From contig SFFP01000002.1 in the NCBI GenBank assembly GCA_004556875.1, forward strand, positions 1-30,024: DNA of 30,024 nucleotides, written 5' to 3'. The position numbers were made by a program, and so were the translations under genes. Below, in pieces: positions 6,499-14,074 of the stretch. The stretch comes from Ruminococcus flavefaciens (lineage in GTDB: Bacteria > Bacillota_A > Clostridia > Oscillospirales > Ruminococcaceae). The notes beneath the pieces were generated by a model. It was given only the letters and a program-made list of their open reading frames with translations. It searched no databases and was not told where the DNA came from. The stretch's first letter is position 1. Every line of letters begins with the position of its first letter.

Positions 6499-7401
6499 TT
6501 AAAGCTGTTCGAGGAGCTGATTTGCTCTTGCGAGACATTCCTCAGAGGTCTTGCCGCGGAAGTATTTTGTTTCGCTTTTTGAGTCGATGAGATAGCGCAT
6601 GGCAAGCTCCGCGGTGAGCCATAGCCTGCCGTAGGGGAGAGAGCTTATCTCGTCAGGTGTGAGGATACCGCCTGTTCCCTGTATGAAGCCGTTTGTGACT
6701 GCTTTTACTGCGTCGGGGTCATAGCCGTTTTTGCAGACCGAGCGCACAAGGTCGCCGCAGTCGAATGCCGCATAGCCGTACATGACCGTATCAAGGTCGA
6801 TTATCACCGATTTTTCGGACATTATCACGTTGTCAGCCTTTGCGTCGCCGTGAATGATACGTTTCTTCATCGAGTCTGTAAACACCTGACTGAGTTCGCC
6901 GCGGAGCTTTTCAAGTTTCCGCATTATATGGTCATCTGTGCCGCTTTTTGAGGACAGTATGGAGAAGTAGCGGTCAAAGTCGTGAAAGCCTTCTATCGCA
7001 GGGACAGAGTTAAGCTCAGAACCGTCCATGATACGGATAAAAGTGCCGAATGCCCGTCCCGCTGCCGCGGCGTTTGCCGCGGTATCTGCTGAAGCGGTTA
7101 TATAGCTGTAAATACGCCATACTTCGCCGTCCGCTTCAGCATAGTTTTTCTCGCCTGCGGCGAGAAAATGCGGGACGGCAACAGTCTTGTCATCGGCTTT
7201 TGCGAAAGCGGCTTCGATACGGCTGATGTTGTCCATAACGGCTTCGGGAGCGCGGAAAACAGACCTGTTCAGCGACTGGAGAATGAAGCTCTCACCGCCG
7301 CAGACTGCGAGAAAAGTCCTGTTTATGTGACCCTTGTTGAGTTCGGTAAGCTTCTCGGCTTCGGGGAGTCCGAAAAGGGTGGGTATCATGTGTACTTCCA
7401 T
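6499..7401 (-). CDS. Phosphotransferase (APH superfamily), NahK-like sugar kinase
   Basis: 300 residues with an aminoglycoside/choline-kinase fold. The N-lobe has LNKGHINRTF and FILQSLNRSVFRAPEAVMDNI, close to the pattern of N-acetylhexosamine 1-kinase. The catalytic loop is IIHGDAKADNVI (Asp186, Asn191) and the metal-binding motif is IIDLDT (Asp202). NahK enzymes phosphorylate GlcNAc or GalNAc at C1 in mucin and milk-oligosaccharide salvage; whether this protein uses the same substrate is an inference. GGAG lies 7 bases before the ATG at 7401. The start lies only about 30 bases beyond the terminator at 7434-7458, so its promoter is not obvious. No lacto-N-biose pathway gene is adjacent. Confidence 0.8.
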   Translation of the reverse strand: MEVHMIPTLFGLPEAEKLTELNKGHINRTFLAVCGGESFILQSLNRSVFRAPEAVMDNISRIEAAFAKADDKTVAVPHFLAAGEKNYAEADGEVWRIYSYITASADTAANAAAAGRAFGTFIRIMDGSELNSVPAIEGFHDFDRYFSILSSKSGTDDHIMRKLEKLRGELSQVFTDSMKKRIIHGDAKADNVIMSEKSVIIDLDTVMYGYAAFDCGDLVRSVCKNGYDPDAVKAVTNGFIQGTGGILTPDEISSLPYGRLWLTAELAMRYLIDSKSETKYFRGKTSEECLARANQLLEQL

Positions 7402-7433
7402 AGTAACACTCCTGTTTTTATGCGTTATGAATT

Positions 7434-7458
7434 AAAAAAGGGCGGAATAAATCCGCCC
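7434..7458 (-). terminator. Rho-independent terminator of the UPF0237-UPF0210 operon
   Basis: Minus strand: GGGCGGA, loop TTTAT, TCCGCCC, then TTTTTT. It is formed by the end of dispersed repeat copy 2, so the repeat supplies the terminator. Confidence 0.85.
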
Positions 7459-7562
7459 CTACTGTCTCGCGATGAGAGTATGATGCAGTTCACTATCCCT
7501 CGCGGATAAATCTACCCTTACGAACAAATTTTCACGCGGAGTTGGGTGCAGCGGCTCGCTGC
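7440..7562 (-). repeat. Dispersed intergenic repeat, copy 2 (inverted)
   Basis: Inverted relative to copy 1 (4589-4757). Minus-strand order: hairpin GCAGCGAGCCGCTGC (7562-7548), CACCC, CTCCGCGTG, the 22-base block shared with copy 1 (7506-7485), CATACTCTCA and CGCG, then the GGGCGGA hairpin. It abuts the stop codon of the UPF0210 gene at 7563. Confidence 0.75.
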
Positions 7563-8921
7563 TTAGTTTTTCAGGCTCTGCATAGGTGCAGGGATACGTC
7601 CGCCGCGGTTGATGAACTTTGCAGGTGACTTCTCTCTGATAGGCATAACAGGACCGCTTCCAAGCAGACCGCCGAATTCGAGGGTATCGCCCTCTTTCTT
7701 GCCTATAGCAGGGATAAGACGTACAGCCGTAGTCTTTGAGTTTACCATGCCGATAGCAGCTTCGTCAGCTATGATAGCAGAGATAGTTTCGGGAGTTATC
7801 TCGCCCGGTACAACTATCATGTCAAGACCAACTGAGCATACAGCAGTCATTGCTTCAAGCTTTTCAAGGCTGAGGACTCCTGCAACTGCCGCGTCTATCA
7901 TGCCTGCGTCCTCGGAAACAGGGATAAATGCACCTGAGAGTCCGCCGACTGTTGATGAAGCCATTACGCCGCCTTTCTTGACAGCGTCATTGAGCATTGC
8001 AAGGCAGGCTGTAGTACCGTGTGTACCGCACATCTCCAGACCCATTTCCTCAAGGATATGAGCTACACTGTCACCAACGGCAGGTGTAGGAGCAAGTGAC
8101 AGGTCAACGATACCGAAAGGAACTCCCAGAAGCTCGGAAGCTCTTGCACCAACAAGCTGACCCATACGTGTTATCTTGAATGCGGTCTTTTTGATGATGT
8201 CGGCAATTTCGTTTATAGAAGCGTCAGGGTACTTTGTAAGAGCTGCGCGGACAACTCCCGGACCCGATACGCCGACGTGTATCTCGCAGTCAGGCTCACC
8301 CACACCGTGGAAAGCTCCTGCCATGAAAGGGTTATCCTCAACGGCATTGCAGAATACAACGAGCTTTGCAGGTCCTATGCAGTCGCGGTCTGCGGTCTTT
8401 ATTGCAGCTTCCTTGACTATCTGACCCATGAGCTTTACAGCGTCCATGTTGATGCCCGATTTTGTAGAGCCTATATTTACAGATGAGCAGATGTTCTGTG
8501 TAACGTCGAGAGCTTCGGGGATAGACCTGATAAGAGCCATATCACCTGCGCTGAAACCCTTGTGCACCAGTGCGGAATAGCCGCCGATGAAGTTTACTCC
8601 GCAGGTGTCGGCAGCTCTTTGCAGAGCCTTTGCGAACTTAACAGGGTCACCCTCAGGGCAGGCTGCTGCAAGCATAGCTATTGGAGTTACCGAGATACGC
8701 TTGTTTACGATAGGGATACCGTATTCGGTCTCTATCTGCTGACCGACCTTTACGAGACTGCCTGCTTTGGTGACTATTTTATTATAGACCTTTTCGCAAG
8801 CCTTGTCGATATCCGTGTCGATACAGTCAAGGAGAGAGATACCCATAGTAATAGTACGGATATCAAGGCACTCGTCCTGTATCATGCGGATAGTTTCGAG
8901 TATGTTATATACATTAAGCAT
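7563..8921 (-). CDS. UPF0210 (DUF711 / PFL) family protein
   Basis: 452 residues, full length for the family. The sequence has the usual opening (ILETIRMIQDECLDIRTITMGISLLDC) and the glycine-rich blocks GAFHGVGEPDCEIHVGVSGPGVV and EMGLEMCGTHGTTACLAMLNDAVKKGG. From family knowledge, a homologue structure (Streptococcus pneumoniae SP_0239) resembles the pyruvate formate-lyase barrel, but no reaction has been established; a C-terminal glycyl-radical motif is not evident. AAAGGAAG is 8 bases before the ATG. It is 18 bases after the ACT-domain gene, an arrangement conserved in many Firmicutes, so the two probably work together. Confidence 0.92.
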   Translation of the reverse strand: MLNVYNILETIRMIQDECLDIRTITMGISLLDCIDTDIDKACEKVYNKIVTKAGSLVKVGQQIETEYGIPIVNKRISVTPIAMLAAACPEGDPVKFAKALQRAADTCGVNFIGGYSALVHKGFSAGDMALIRSIPEALDVTQNICSSVNIGSTKSGINMDAVKLMGQIVKEAAIKTADRDCIGPAKLVVFCNAVEDNPFMAGAFHGVGEPDCEIHVGVSGPGVVRAALTKYPDASINEIADIIKKTAFKITRMGQLVGARASELLGVPFGIVDLSLAPTPAVGDSVAHILEEMGLEMCGTHGTTACLAMLNDAVKKGGVMASSTVGGLSGAFIPVSEDAGMIDAAVAGVLSLEKLEAMTAVCSVGLDMIVVPGEITPETISAIIADEAAIGMVNSKTTAVRLIPAIGKKEGDTLEFGGLLGSGPVMPIREKSPAKFINRGGRIPAPMQSLKN

Positions 8922-8939
8922 TGAGCGGACTTCCTTTCA

Positions 8940-9209
8940 TCAGATACTGTGCATTGAGTTGAAGATATCCTCGTGCATGGTGTGGATAGAGAGACCAAGC
9001 TCCTTGCCGAGACCGTCCATTTTAGCCACAAGCTCAGAAAAATCGCCCTTTATCGCGGATATATCCACGAGCATTATCATTGCGAACATATCCTGAAGAA
9101 CGCTCTGTGTTACCTCTATTACGTTTACATTGAACTCAGCGCAGATACCGCTTACTTTGTGAAGAATCCCCACAGTATCCTTACCAATAACAGTTACAAC
9201 TGCTCTCAT
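8940..9209 (-). CDS. UPF0237 ACT-domain protein
   Basis: 89 residues from the ATG at 9209, which has CGGAGG 8 bases upstream; the frame is open to 9242 but that extension lacks a ribosome binding site and exceeds the family length. The protein is a single ACT domain: RAVVTVIGKDTVGILHKVSGICAEFNVNV carries the Gly-Ile-Leu loop where ACT domains bind small ligands, often amino acids. Homologues (for example SP_0238) pair with UPF0210 proteins. A ligand-sensing subunit for the UPF0210 partner is an inference. Driven by the promoter at 9261-9289. Confidence 0.92.
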   Translation of the reverse strand: MRAVVTVIGKDTVGILHKVSGICAEFNVNVIEVTQSVLQDMFAMIMLVDISAIKGDFSELVAKMDGLGKELGLSIHTMHEDIFNSMHSI

Positions 9210-9260
9210 TTTGAAAACCTCCGTTTTGTTGTTATGCGGCATTTCCGCATGATTGATATA

Positions 9261-9289
9261 ATTATATCATACCTTTCACTAAAAAGCAA
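9261..9289 (-). promoter_or_regulatory. Sigma-A promoter of the UPF0237-UPF0210 operon
   Basis: Minus strand: -35 TTGCTT (9289-9284), 17-base spacer, -10 TATAAT (9266-9261). Confidence 0.8.
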
Positions 9290-9318
9290 GTGGTATTAAT
9301 ATAAACATTCCATGCCTT

Positions 9319-9413
9319 ACCTACCTTACCTACCTTCATTTATCACATTAACTTGCTAAAGTATATTGCTCAGGCAGTTTTAAGAAAAGGAACATAAGGA
9401 AGGTAAGGAAGGT
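9319..9413. repeat. Mirrored pairs of 9-base tandem repeats
   Basis: Left arm 9319-9336 is ACCTACCTT twice, perfect. Right arm 9396-9413 is AAGGAAGGT twice, perfect. The arms are inverted repeats of each other with 16 of 18 positions matching and 59 bases between them. They lie between the stop codon of the ATPase gene (9421) and the UPF0237 promoter. Confidence 0.75.
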
Positions 9414-9420
9414 GTGGTAT

Positions 9421-10395
9421 TTATTGTAACTGCCAGAACCATATTTTTTCATGTTTTATTGAACGGACATTTAATTCCTTTTTTGCAATCCTCAATGAGT
9501 CAATGCTCAATCCCTTTTTCACCGCCTTATCCAAAAGCACCTGAATGGCTTTCATTTCGCCGCTTCCAAGCTCAGCTCTGAGGAAATCCCTTGCAAGGTC
9601 GGACTGTTTCGGCTGAGAAGTACCCAGACCCAAGAGGACATTTTCGGGGTCAGCCTCGCACTCGCCCTCAAAAGTAAAGGCGTTGTTCTCGCCCAGTCTG
9701 AACGCCACAGGCTTGCCCTCTCTGGCAAGAGAGCTTTTTATCTGCATGACGATGCGTCTGTCGGGGTCGGACTTGTCCCTTGCAACGAGAAGAACGCTTC
9801 TTGCCGCCGCAGTAAGGTCGATAGAGCCGAGACCTCGGTACGCCGCCTTAGCTCCCATATTCTTGTTCATGTGACCGATAAGGACTATGGCACAGCCGAA
9901 CTGCTCCGCCATATTGGCAAGATAGCTCATAACGGGACGTATCTCGTTGGCACGGTGCATATCAACGTCTGAACCAAGATAAGCCTGCAAGGGGTCGAGG
10001 ATAACGAGCCGCGCATTTGTCAGCCTGAGAGCTTCTTCCAGTCTGCCGTCGGTGATAGTGAGAGGGTAATGGCTCTCGTCAACTCCGCTGATATAGCCGC
10101 AGTCGGCATCTGCCGCAACAAGTCGGGGTTTCACGGTATCAGCGAGACCGTCCTCGGCGGTCTGAAAGAGAACAGGCACAGGAAACAGCTCCTTACCCGA
10201 AACAGGGTCAACGGTATCGCCTGTAACGGTCTTTCCGCGAGTGAGAGCCGCCGCGATATTCAGTGCAAGGGTAGTTTTTCCCTCACCCGGGTCGCCCTGA
10301 ATGATAGTGACCTTGCCGTAGGGGATATAGGGATACCACAGCCACTCGGTCTCAGTCGCTTCTATCTTCGCCATATTGTAAATACCGATTGCCAT
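9421..10395 (-). CDS. RepA-type AAA ATPase (AAA_25), mobile-element-like
   Basis: 324 residues from the ATG at 10395, which has CAGGAGG 8 bases upstream; the longer frame to 10443 has no such site. It is a RecA-fold hexameric helicase-type ATPase: Walker A GDPGEGKTT (34-42), the QTAED strand with Glu81, Walker B RLVILD (Asp134), and motifs around VLIGHMNKN and GSIDLTAAARSVLLV. A C-terminal helical winged-helix-like segment follows (about 255-324). Close relatives are replication helicases of plasmids, phages and integrative elements. No primase, relaxase, integrase or partner gene is present, so this may be a remnant or a domesticated gene. The promoter at 10424-10453 has an inverted repeat over its -35. 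Confidence 0.85.
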   Translation of the reverse strand: MAIGIYNMAKIEATETEWLWYPYIPYGKVTIIQGDPGEGKTTLALNIAAALTRGKTVTGDTVDPVSGKELFPVPVLFQTAEDGLADTVKPRLVAADADCGYISGVDESHYPLTITDGRLEEALRLTNARLVILDPLQAYLGSDVDMHRANEIRPVMSYLANMAEQFGCAIVLIGHMNKNMGAKAAYRGLGSIDLTAAARSVLLVARDKSDPDRRIVMQIKSSLAREGKPVAFRLGENNAFTFEGECEADPENVLLGLGTSQPKQSDLARDFLRAELGSGEMKAIQVLLDKAVKKGLSIDSLRIAKKELNVRSIKHEKIWFWQLQ

Positions 10396-10423
10396 AAAAA
10401 TGACCTCCTGAAATAAAATTTTC

Positions 10424-10453
10424 ACAATAGGGCATAAAAACACATTTTTTCAA
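10424..10453 (-). promoter_or_regulatory. Putative promoter and operator of the RepA-type ATPase
   Basis: Minus strand: -35 TTGAAA (10453-10448), 18-base spacer, -10 TATTGT (10429-10424). The inverted repeat TTCAACGG-AAAA-CCATTGAA (10449-10468, one mismatch) overlaps the -35 and could bind a regulator. Confidence 0.45.
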
Positions 10454-10512
10454 CGGAAAACCATTGAATATCGGAAAAATTTTTTTGAGAAGCCGAGGGC
10501 AGCCTCCCATAC

Positions 10513-10541
10513 TTGCAATGTGACGAGCAATGTGGTATAAT
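10513..10541 (+). promoter_or_regulatory. Sigma-A promoter of the PHP-lipoprotein-lrp-aminotransferase-ispE operon
   Basis: -35 TTGCAA (10513-10518), 17-base spacer, -10 TATAAT (10536-10541). The leader before the first ATG is about 25 bases. It is divergent from the ATPase promoter. Confidence 0.8.
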
Positions 10542-10570
10542 AGAGAAATACATTGAAAGAGGGTGATACC

Positions 10571-11419
10571 ATGAAGCTTATGGACTGCCATACTCATACG
10601 CAGTTCTCATTTGACTCGGACGCGCCCATACATGACTGTATCATGCGAGCGGAAAGGCTCGGTCTCAAAGCCTTTGCCATTACCGACCACTGCGAGTGCA
10701 ACTGGTGGTATCCCCGTGAGCATTACGGTGAAGAGCCGCAGTCTGAGGACTTTGACTTTGCCCTTGACTATGAGGACTCGGTCAGCGAGGTGGACTTCAT
10801 AAAGGGTTCATACAGCGGCAGGACTGAGCTGATTTGCGGCATTGAAATGGGTCAGGGACATCACGCTCCCGAAGCGGCGGCGAAAATTGCCGCGGACAAG
10901 CGTCTTGACTTCATCATTGGTTCGCTTCATCAGATACGCGGCGAGTGGGACTTCTACTATATCGACTACAGCAAATACTCCGAGGGGGATATCTATGACC
11001 TTCTGGAGCGCTATTTCCGCGAGATATACGAGATGTGCACTAAGGTGGACTTTGATGTCCTTGCGCACCTGACCTACTGCCTGCGCTATATGAAGCAGAG
11101 AAACGGCATTGAACCCGATATAAGCCGATTTGACGACATTATCGCGGAGTCGTTCCGCAGTCTCGCTCAGAATGGCAGGGGAATTGAGATAAATACCTCG
11201 GGACTGAGACAGGGCTTCGGGGACTGCTTTCCAAGCCTTAAATACGTAAAGATGTTCCGTGATATGGGCGGAGAGATACTGAGCATAGGCTCTGACGCAC
11301 ACAATGCCGCCGATATCGGTGCGAATATATCCGAGGGTCTGGAGACCGCCCGAGCGGCAGGCTTCCGCAGAGTGGCTTACTTCAAGGAAAGAAGACCTAT
11401 TTTTATTGATATAACTTGA
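10571..11419 (+). CDS. PHP-domain phosphoesterase, histidinol-phosphatase-like
   Basis: 282 residues from the ATG at 10571, preceded by GAGGGTGAT; an upstream TTG at 10553 is rejected because it precedes that site. Metal ligands of the PHP fold are visible in order: DCHTHTQFS (His7, His9), AITDHCE (Asp39, His40), CGIEMG (Glu), IIGSLHQ (His), LAHLTY (His) and IGSDAHN (Asp, His). HisK-type histidinol phosphatases share this pattern, but no other his gene is near, so the substrate is open. First gene of a five-gene run; the lipoprotein follows after 15 bases. Confidence 0.85.
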   Translation: MKLMDCHTHTQFSFDSDAPIHDCIMRAERLGLKAFAITDHCECNWWYPREHYGEEPQSEDFDFALDYEDSVSEVDFIKGSYSGRTELICGIEMGQGHHAPEAAAKIAADKRLDFIIGSLHQIRGEWDFYYIDYSKYSEGDIYDLLERYFREIYEMCTKVDFDVLAHLTYCLRYMKQRNGIEPDISRFDDIIAESFRSLAQNGRGIEINTSGLRQGFGDCFPSLKYVKMFRDMGGEILSIGSDAHNAADIGANISEGLETARAAGFRRVAYFKERRPIFIDIT

Positions 11420-11434
11420 ACAGGGGGAAATACT

Positions 11435-12409
11435 ATGGGGAAAAGGGCAATTATATTCAGCCTTGCACTAATGCTTACGCTCTCATGCTTCGGCTGCGGA
11501 AAAGATGAGCAGAAAGCCGCGCCAAAGTCTGAGGAGAACACCACAGAAGCCACAGAAACTACAGAAGCTTCCTCAAAGTACAAGGACTGCAAGGGCGTTG
11601 ACCTGAGCTTAGGTATGCTTGATTACGTGGAGAAGAGCAGGAAAAGCTCCGCAAACTCCACTGCAAACGTTCTTTTCAAGGCTATGCTGACTGTTTTCGT
11701 TGACCATTCCTGGCAGTGCGAACAGGAGATAGTCTACGGAACTACCGCCGAGGGCGAGGTCAGCGAGGAAATGAAGAAATACTTCACTGATGATAAGGAC
11801 TTTGAGTATATCGTGGGATTTACCGATGACGGTCAGCCTGAGTGGCTTATATGCTGCGGCGGTACGAGCAGAAAGGACATCGTTGGTATCTATGGTGACG
11901 TTGAGGACGCTGACGGGATAAGAGAGCTGAAATGGAAAAAAGTCCTTGCAAAGTACGGCTTTGAGTATCAGAAATACACCGATTTTACGGTGAAAGAGTA
12001 CGAATACACTACCTCACAGCAGGAAAGACCCGAGCTTGACCTTGATGACCCCGATGTTATGGACTCATGTATGCTTGCGTGTACTATCGGCTGGGAGTAC
12101 AACCGAGGTATGCCCGATATGCCCCTTTACCGCTACGGCAAATGGAGCAAGGATACTCCCTTTACTTCCGATTTTGACTGGGAAGTGCCTGAGCACGGCG
12201 ATATAGAGTTTATCACTGAAATGTACGGCAGCGATGTCGGAAAGGTGCTTTGCTGGGACACAAGCCGCGATAAGAAGTACGTTGGCGACTCTGACATGGG
12301 ATTTGGCTATGGAAGAAGCTACGCTGACATGACATGGGACGATGTACTGAAGGATTTCGGCTATACACAGGGCGAATATATTGAATATGATAATAACGAA
12401 AGGAACTGA
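11435..12409 (+). CDS. Lipoprotein of unknown function
   Basis: 324 residues. The signal is MGKRAIIFSLALMLTLSCFGC with Cys18 or Cys21 as the lipid site, followed by a Thr/Glu/Ala-rich linker to about residue 47. The rest is a soluble, acidic, aromatic-rich domain with several tyrosines and paired cysteines (ICCGG); I see no known catalytic motif. AGGGGG lies just upstream of the ATG. It is the second gene of the PHP-to-ispE operon, 4 bases before lrp. Its presence between a PHP hydrolase and a regulator-aminotransferase pair gives no clear clue to function. Confidence 0.75.
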   Translation: MGKRAIIFSLALMLTLSCFGCGKDEQKAAPKSEENTTEATETTEASSKYKDCKGVDLSLGMLDYVEKSRKSSANSTANVLFKAMLTVFVDHSWQCEQEIVYGTTAEGEVSEEMKKYFTDDKDFEYIVGFTDDGQPEWLICCGGTSRKDIVGIYGDVEDADGIRELKWKKVLAKYGFEYQKYTDFTVKEYEYTTSQQERPELDLDDPDVMDSCMLACTIGWEYNRGMPDMPLYRYGKWSKDTPFTSDFDWEVPEHGDIEFITEMYGSDVGKVLCWDTSRDKKYVGDSDMGFGYGRSYADMTWDDVLKDFGYTQGEYIEYDNNERN

Positions 12410-12413
12410 TATC

Positions 12414-12890
12414 ATGAAAGACATAGTAAAGATCTTACAGCAGAATGCGCGTATCTCAAACGCCGCACTGGGAGAAATGCTTGGTATTTCCGCAGAAGCC
12501 GCCGCCGCAGAGATAGAGAAGCTTGAAAAGGACGGCGTTATCAAGGGCTACAGCGTTATCGTTGACGATGACCTGTACGACAAATCAACTGTCTATGCAA
12601 CAATAGAGCTTAAAGTTACTCCACAGCGCGACTGCGGATTTGACGATATAGCAAAGACCATAATGATGTACGACGAGGTTGAGAGCGTGAGCCTTATGTC
12701 ATCGGGCGCTTATGACCTTGCCGTAGAGGTAAAGGGAAGCAACCTCAAGGACGTTGCATTCTTTGTATCCGAGAGACTTGCTACGATTGACGGAATATTA
12801 TCCACTTCCACACACTTCATACTTAAAAAATACAAGGAAAAAGGCATATTCATCGACGGTGAAGAGCCGGACGAAAGGGGACTCGGCTGA
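12414..12890 (+). CDS. Lrp/AsnC family transcriptional regulator
   Basis: 158 residues from the ATG at 12414, with AAAGGA 9 bases upstream. The N-terminal winged helix is DIVKILQQNARISNAALGEMLGISAEAAAAEIEKLEKDGVIKGY, with Ala/Glu-rich recognition helices. The C-terminal RAM (ACT-like) domain from about residue 62 would bind an amino acid at the dimer interface (VESVSLMSSGAYDLAVEV). It is 2 bases upstream of an aminotransferase and probably regulates it or senses its substrate, a pairing common in Firmicutes. The promoter lies far upstream at 10513, so autoregulation would have to act there or at an undetected internal site. Confidence 0.88.
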   Translation: MKDIVKILQQNARISNAALGEMLGISAEAAAAEIEKLEKDGVIKGYSVIVDDDLYDKSTVYATIELKVTPQRDCGFDDIAKTIMMYDEVESVSLMSSGAYDLAVEVKGSNLKDVAFFVSERLATIDGILSTSTHFILKKYKEKGIFIDGEEPDERGLG

Positions 12891-12892
12891 GC

Positions 12893-14074
12893 GTGATAGA
12901 TTACGATAAAGTCTTGTCTGACAAGATAAAGAACATCAAACCCTCGGGCATACGTAAATTTTTCGATATAGCAGGCACAATGGACGATGTTATATCTCTG
13001 GGAGTCGGCGAGCCTGACTTCAATACCCCGTGGGCAATAAGAAAAGCCGCAATACAGGTCCTTGAACGCAAGCATATCATCTACGGACCTAACAAGGGAC
13101 TCGTTCCACTGAGAAACGCCATCTCACAGCATATCGAGAAAAAACACGGAGTAAAATATGACCCCGACAAGGAGATAATCGTTACTGTAGGCGGTTCTGA
13201 GGCTATAGACCTTACTCTGAGAGGACTCATCGACCCCGGTGACGAGGTTCTGGTAGTTGAGCCGTGCTTCGTCTGCTATGCTCCTCTGGTAGAGCTGGTT
13301 GGCGGCGTGCCTGTGTCAGTTCCCACACGTATCGAGAACAACTTCAAGCTCACACTTGAAGACTTCAAGGACAAGGTCACAGACCGCACAAAGCTCCTTA
13401 TACTGCCGTTCCCGAATAATCCTACGGGAGCTGTCATGACCCGTGAGGACTTAGAGCCTATCGCTGATTTTCTCCGCGATACAAATATCATGGTTCTCAC
13501 AGACGAGATATACTCTGAGCTTACCTACGGCAGAAAGCACTTCTCAATAATCGAGCTTGAGGGCATGAGAGAGCGCACTGTCTATGTAAACGGCTTCTCA
13601 AAGGCTTATGCCATGACAGGCTGGAGACTGGGCTATGTATCAGCTCCCGAGCCGATAATCACACAGATATCAAAGATACATCAGTACGGTATCATGTGCA
13701 GTCCTTTCATCAGCCAGAATGCGGCTGTTGAAGCTCTTACTTCATGCGACAGGGAAGTAGCGAAAATGGTGGACGAATACAATATCCGCCGCAAATATCT
13801 TGTGGGCGAATTCAACCGTCTTGGACTTACCTGCTTCAACCCCGAGGGAGCATTCTATGTTTTCCCGTGTATCAAGAGCACAGGTCTTACAAGTGAGGAA
13901 TTCTGCGAAAGACTGCTCTTTGAGGAGAGAGTTGCGGCAGTTCCCGGAAGCGCATTCGGTGACAGCGGCGAGGGCTATATGCGTATCTCCTACGCTTACT
14001 CGCTGAAACACCTTATGGAAGCTATAAAACGTATCGAAAAGTTCCTGAAAAAGCTGGAGGCTGAAAAGAAATGA
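12893..14074 (+). CDS. PLP-dependent class I/II aminotransferase
   Basis: 393 residues, GTG start 2 bases after the lrp stop, with AAAGGGGA upstream. Fold type I motifs: LGVGEPDF, PNNPTG (Asn176), LTDEIYS (Asp204, Tyr207) and the cofactor lysine in NGFSKAYAMTGWRLGY (Lys237); the tail has the substrate arginine motif YMRISYAYS. It belongs to the aspartate/aromatic aminotransferase group often annotated PatA or AraT; the exact amino acid cannot be told. The ATG of ispE overlaps its stop codon (ATGA). Confidence 0.9.
   Translation: MIDYDKVLSDKIKNIKPSGIRKFFDIAGTMDDVISLGVGEPDFNTPWAIRKAAIQVLERKHIIYGPNKGLVPLRNAISQHIEKKHGVKYDPDKEIIVTVGGSEAIDLTLRGLIDPGDEVLVVEPCFVCYAPLVELVGGVPVSVPTRIENNFKLTLEDFKDKVTDRTKLLILPFPNNPTGAVMTREDLEPIADFLRDTNIMVLTDEIYSELTYGRKHFSIIELEGMRERTVYVNGFSKAYAMTGWRLGYVSAPEPIITQISKIHQYGIMCSPFISQNAAVEALTSCDREVAKMVDEYNIRRKYLVGEFNRLGLTCFNPEGAFYVFPCIKSTGLTSEEFCERLLFEERVAAVPGSAFGDSGEGYMRISYAYSLKHLMEAIKRIEKFLKKLEAEKK

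Larger units (their letters stand above)
6401..6502 (-). repeat. Dispersed terminator-promoter cassette, copy B
   Basis: Colinear with 2116-2217 without gaps. In this copy the hairpin ends the NahK-like gene and the promoter starts the next operon, so the cassette insulates two leftward units. Confidence 0.65.

Noticed and set aside
4646..7509. Similar peptides ending in QFTIPRG encoded in both dispersed repeat copies
   Set aside because: The similarity follows from DNA-level conservation of the repeat; the frames lack ribosome binding sites and differ in length and context.
8562..8924. 120-codon plus-strand frame opposite the UPF0210 gene
   Set aside because: A shadow of a well-supported gene, with no start signal or family resemblance.
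9243..10560. A prophage or integrative element around the ATPase
   Set aside because: No integrase, attachment repeats, capsid, relaxase or tRNA target is visible; flanking genes are housekeeping.
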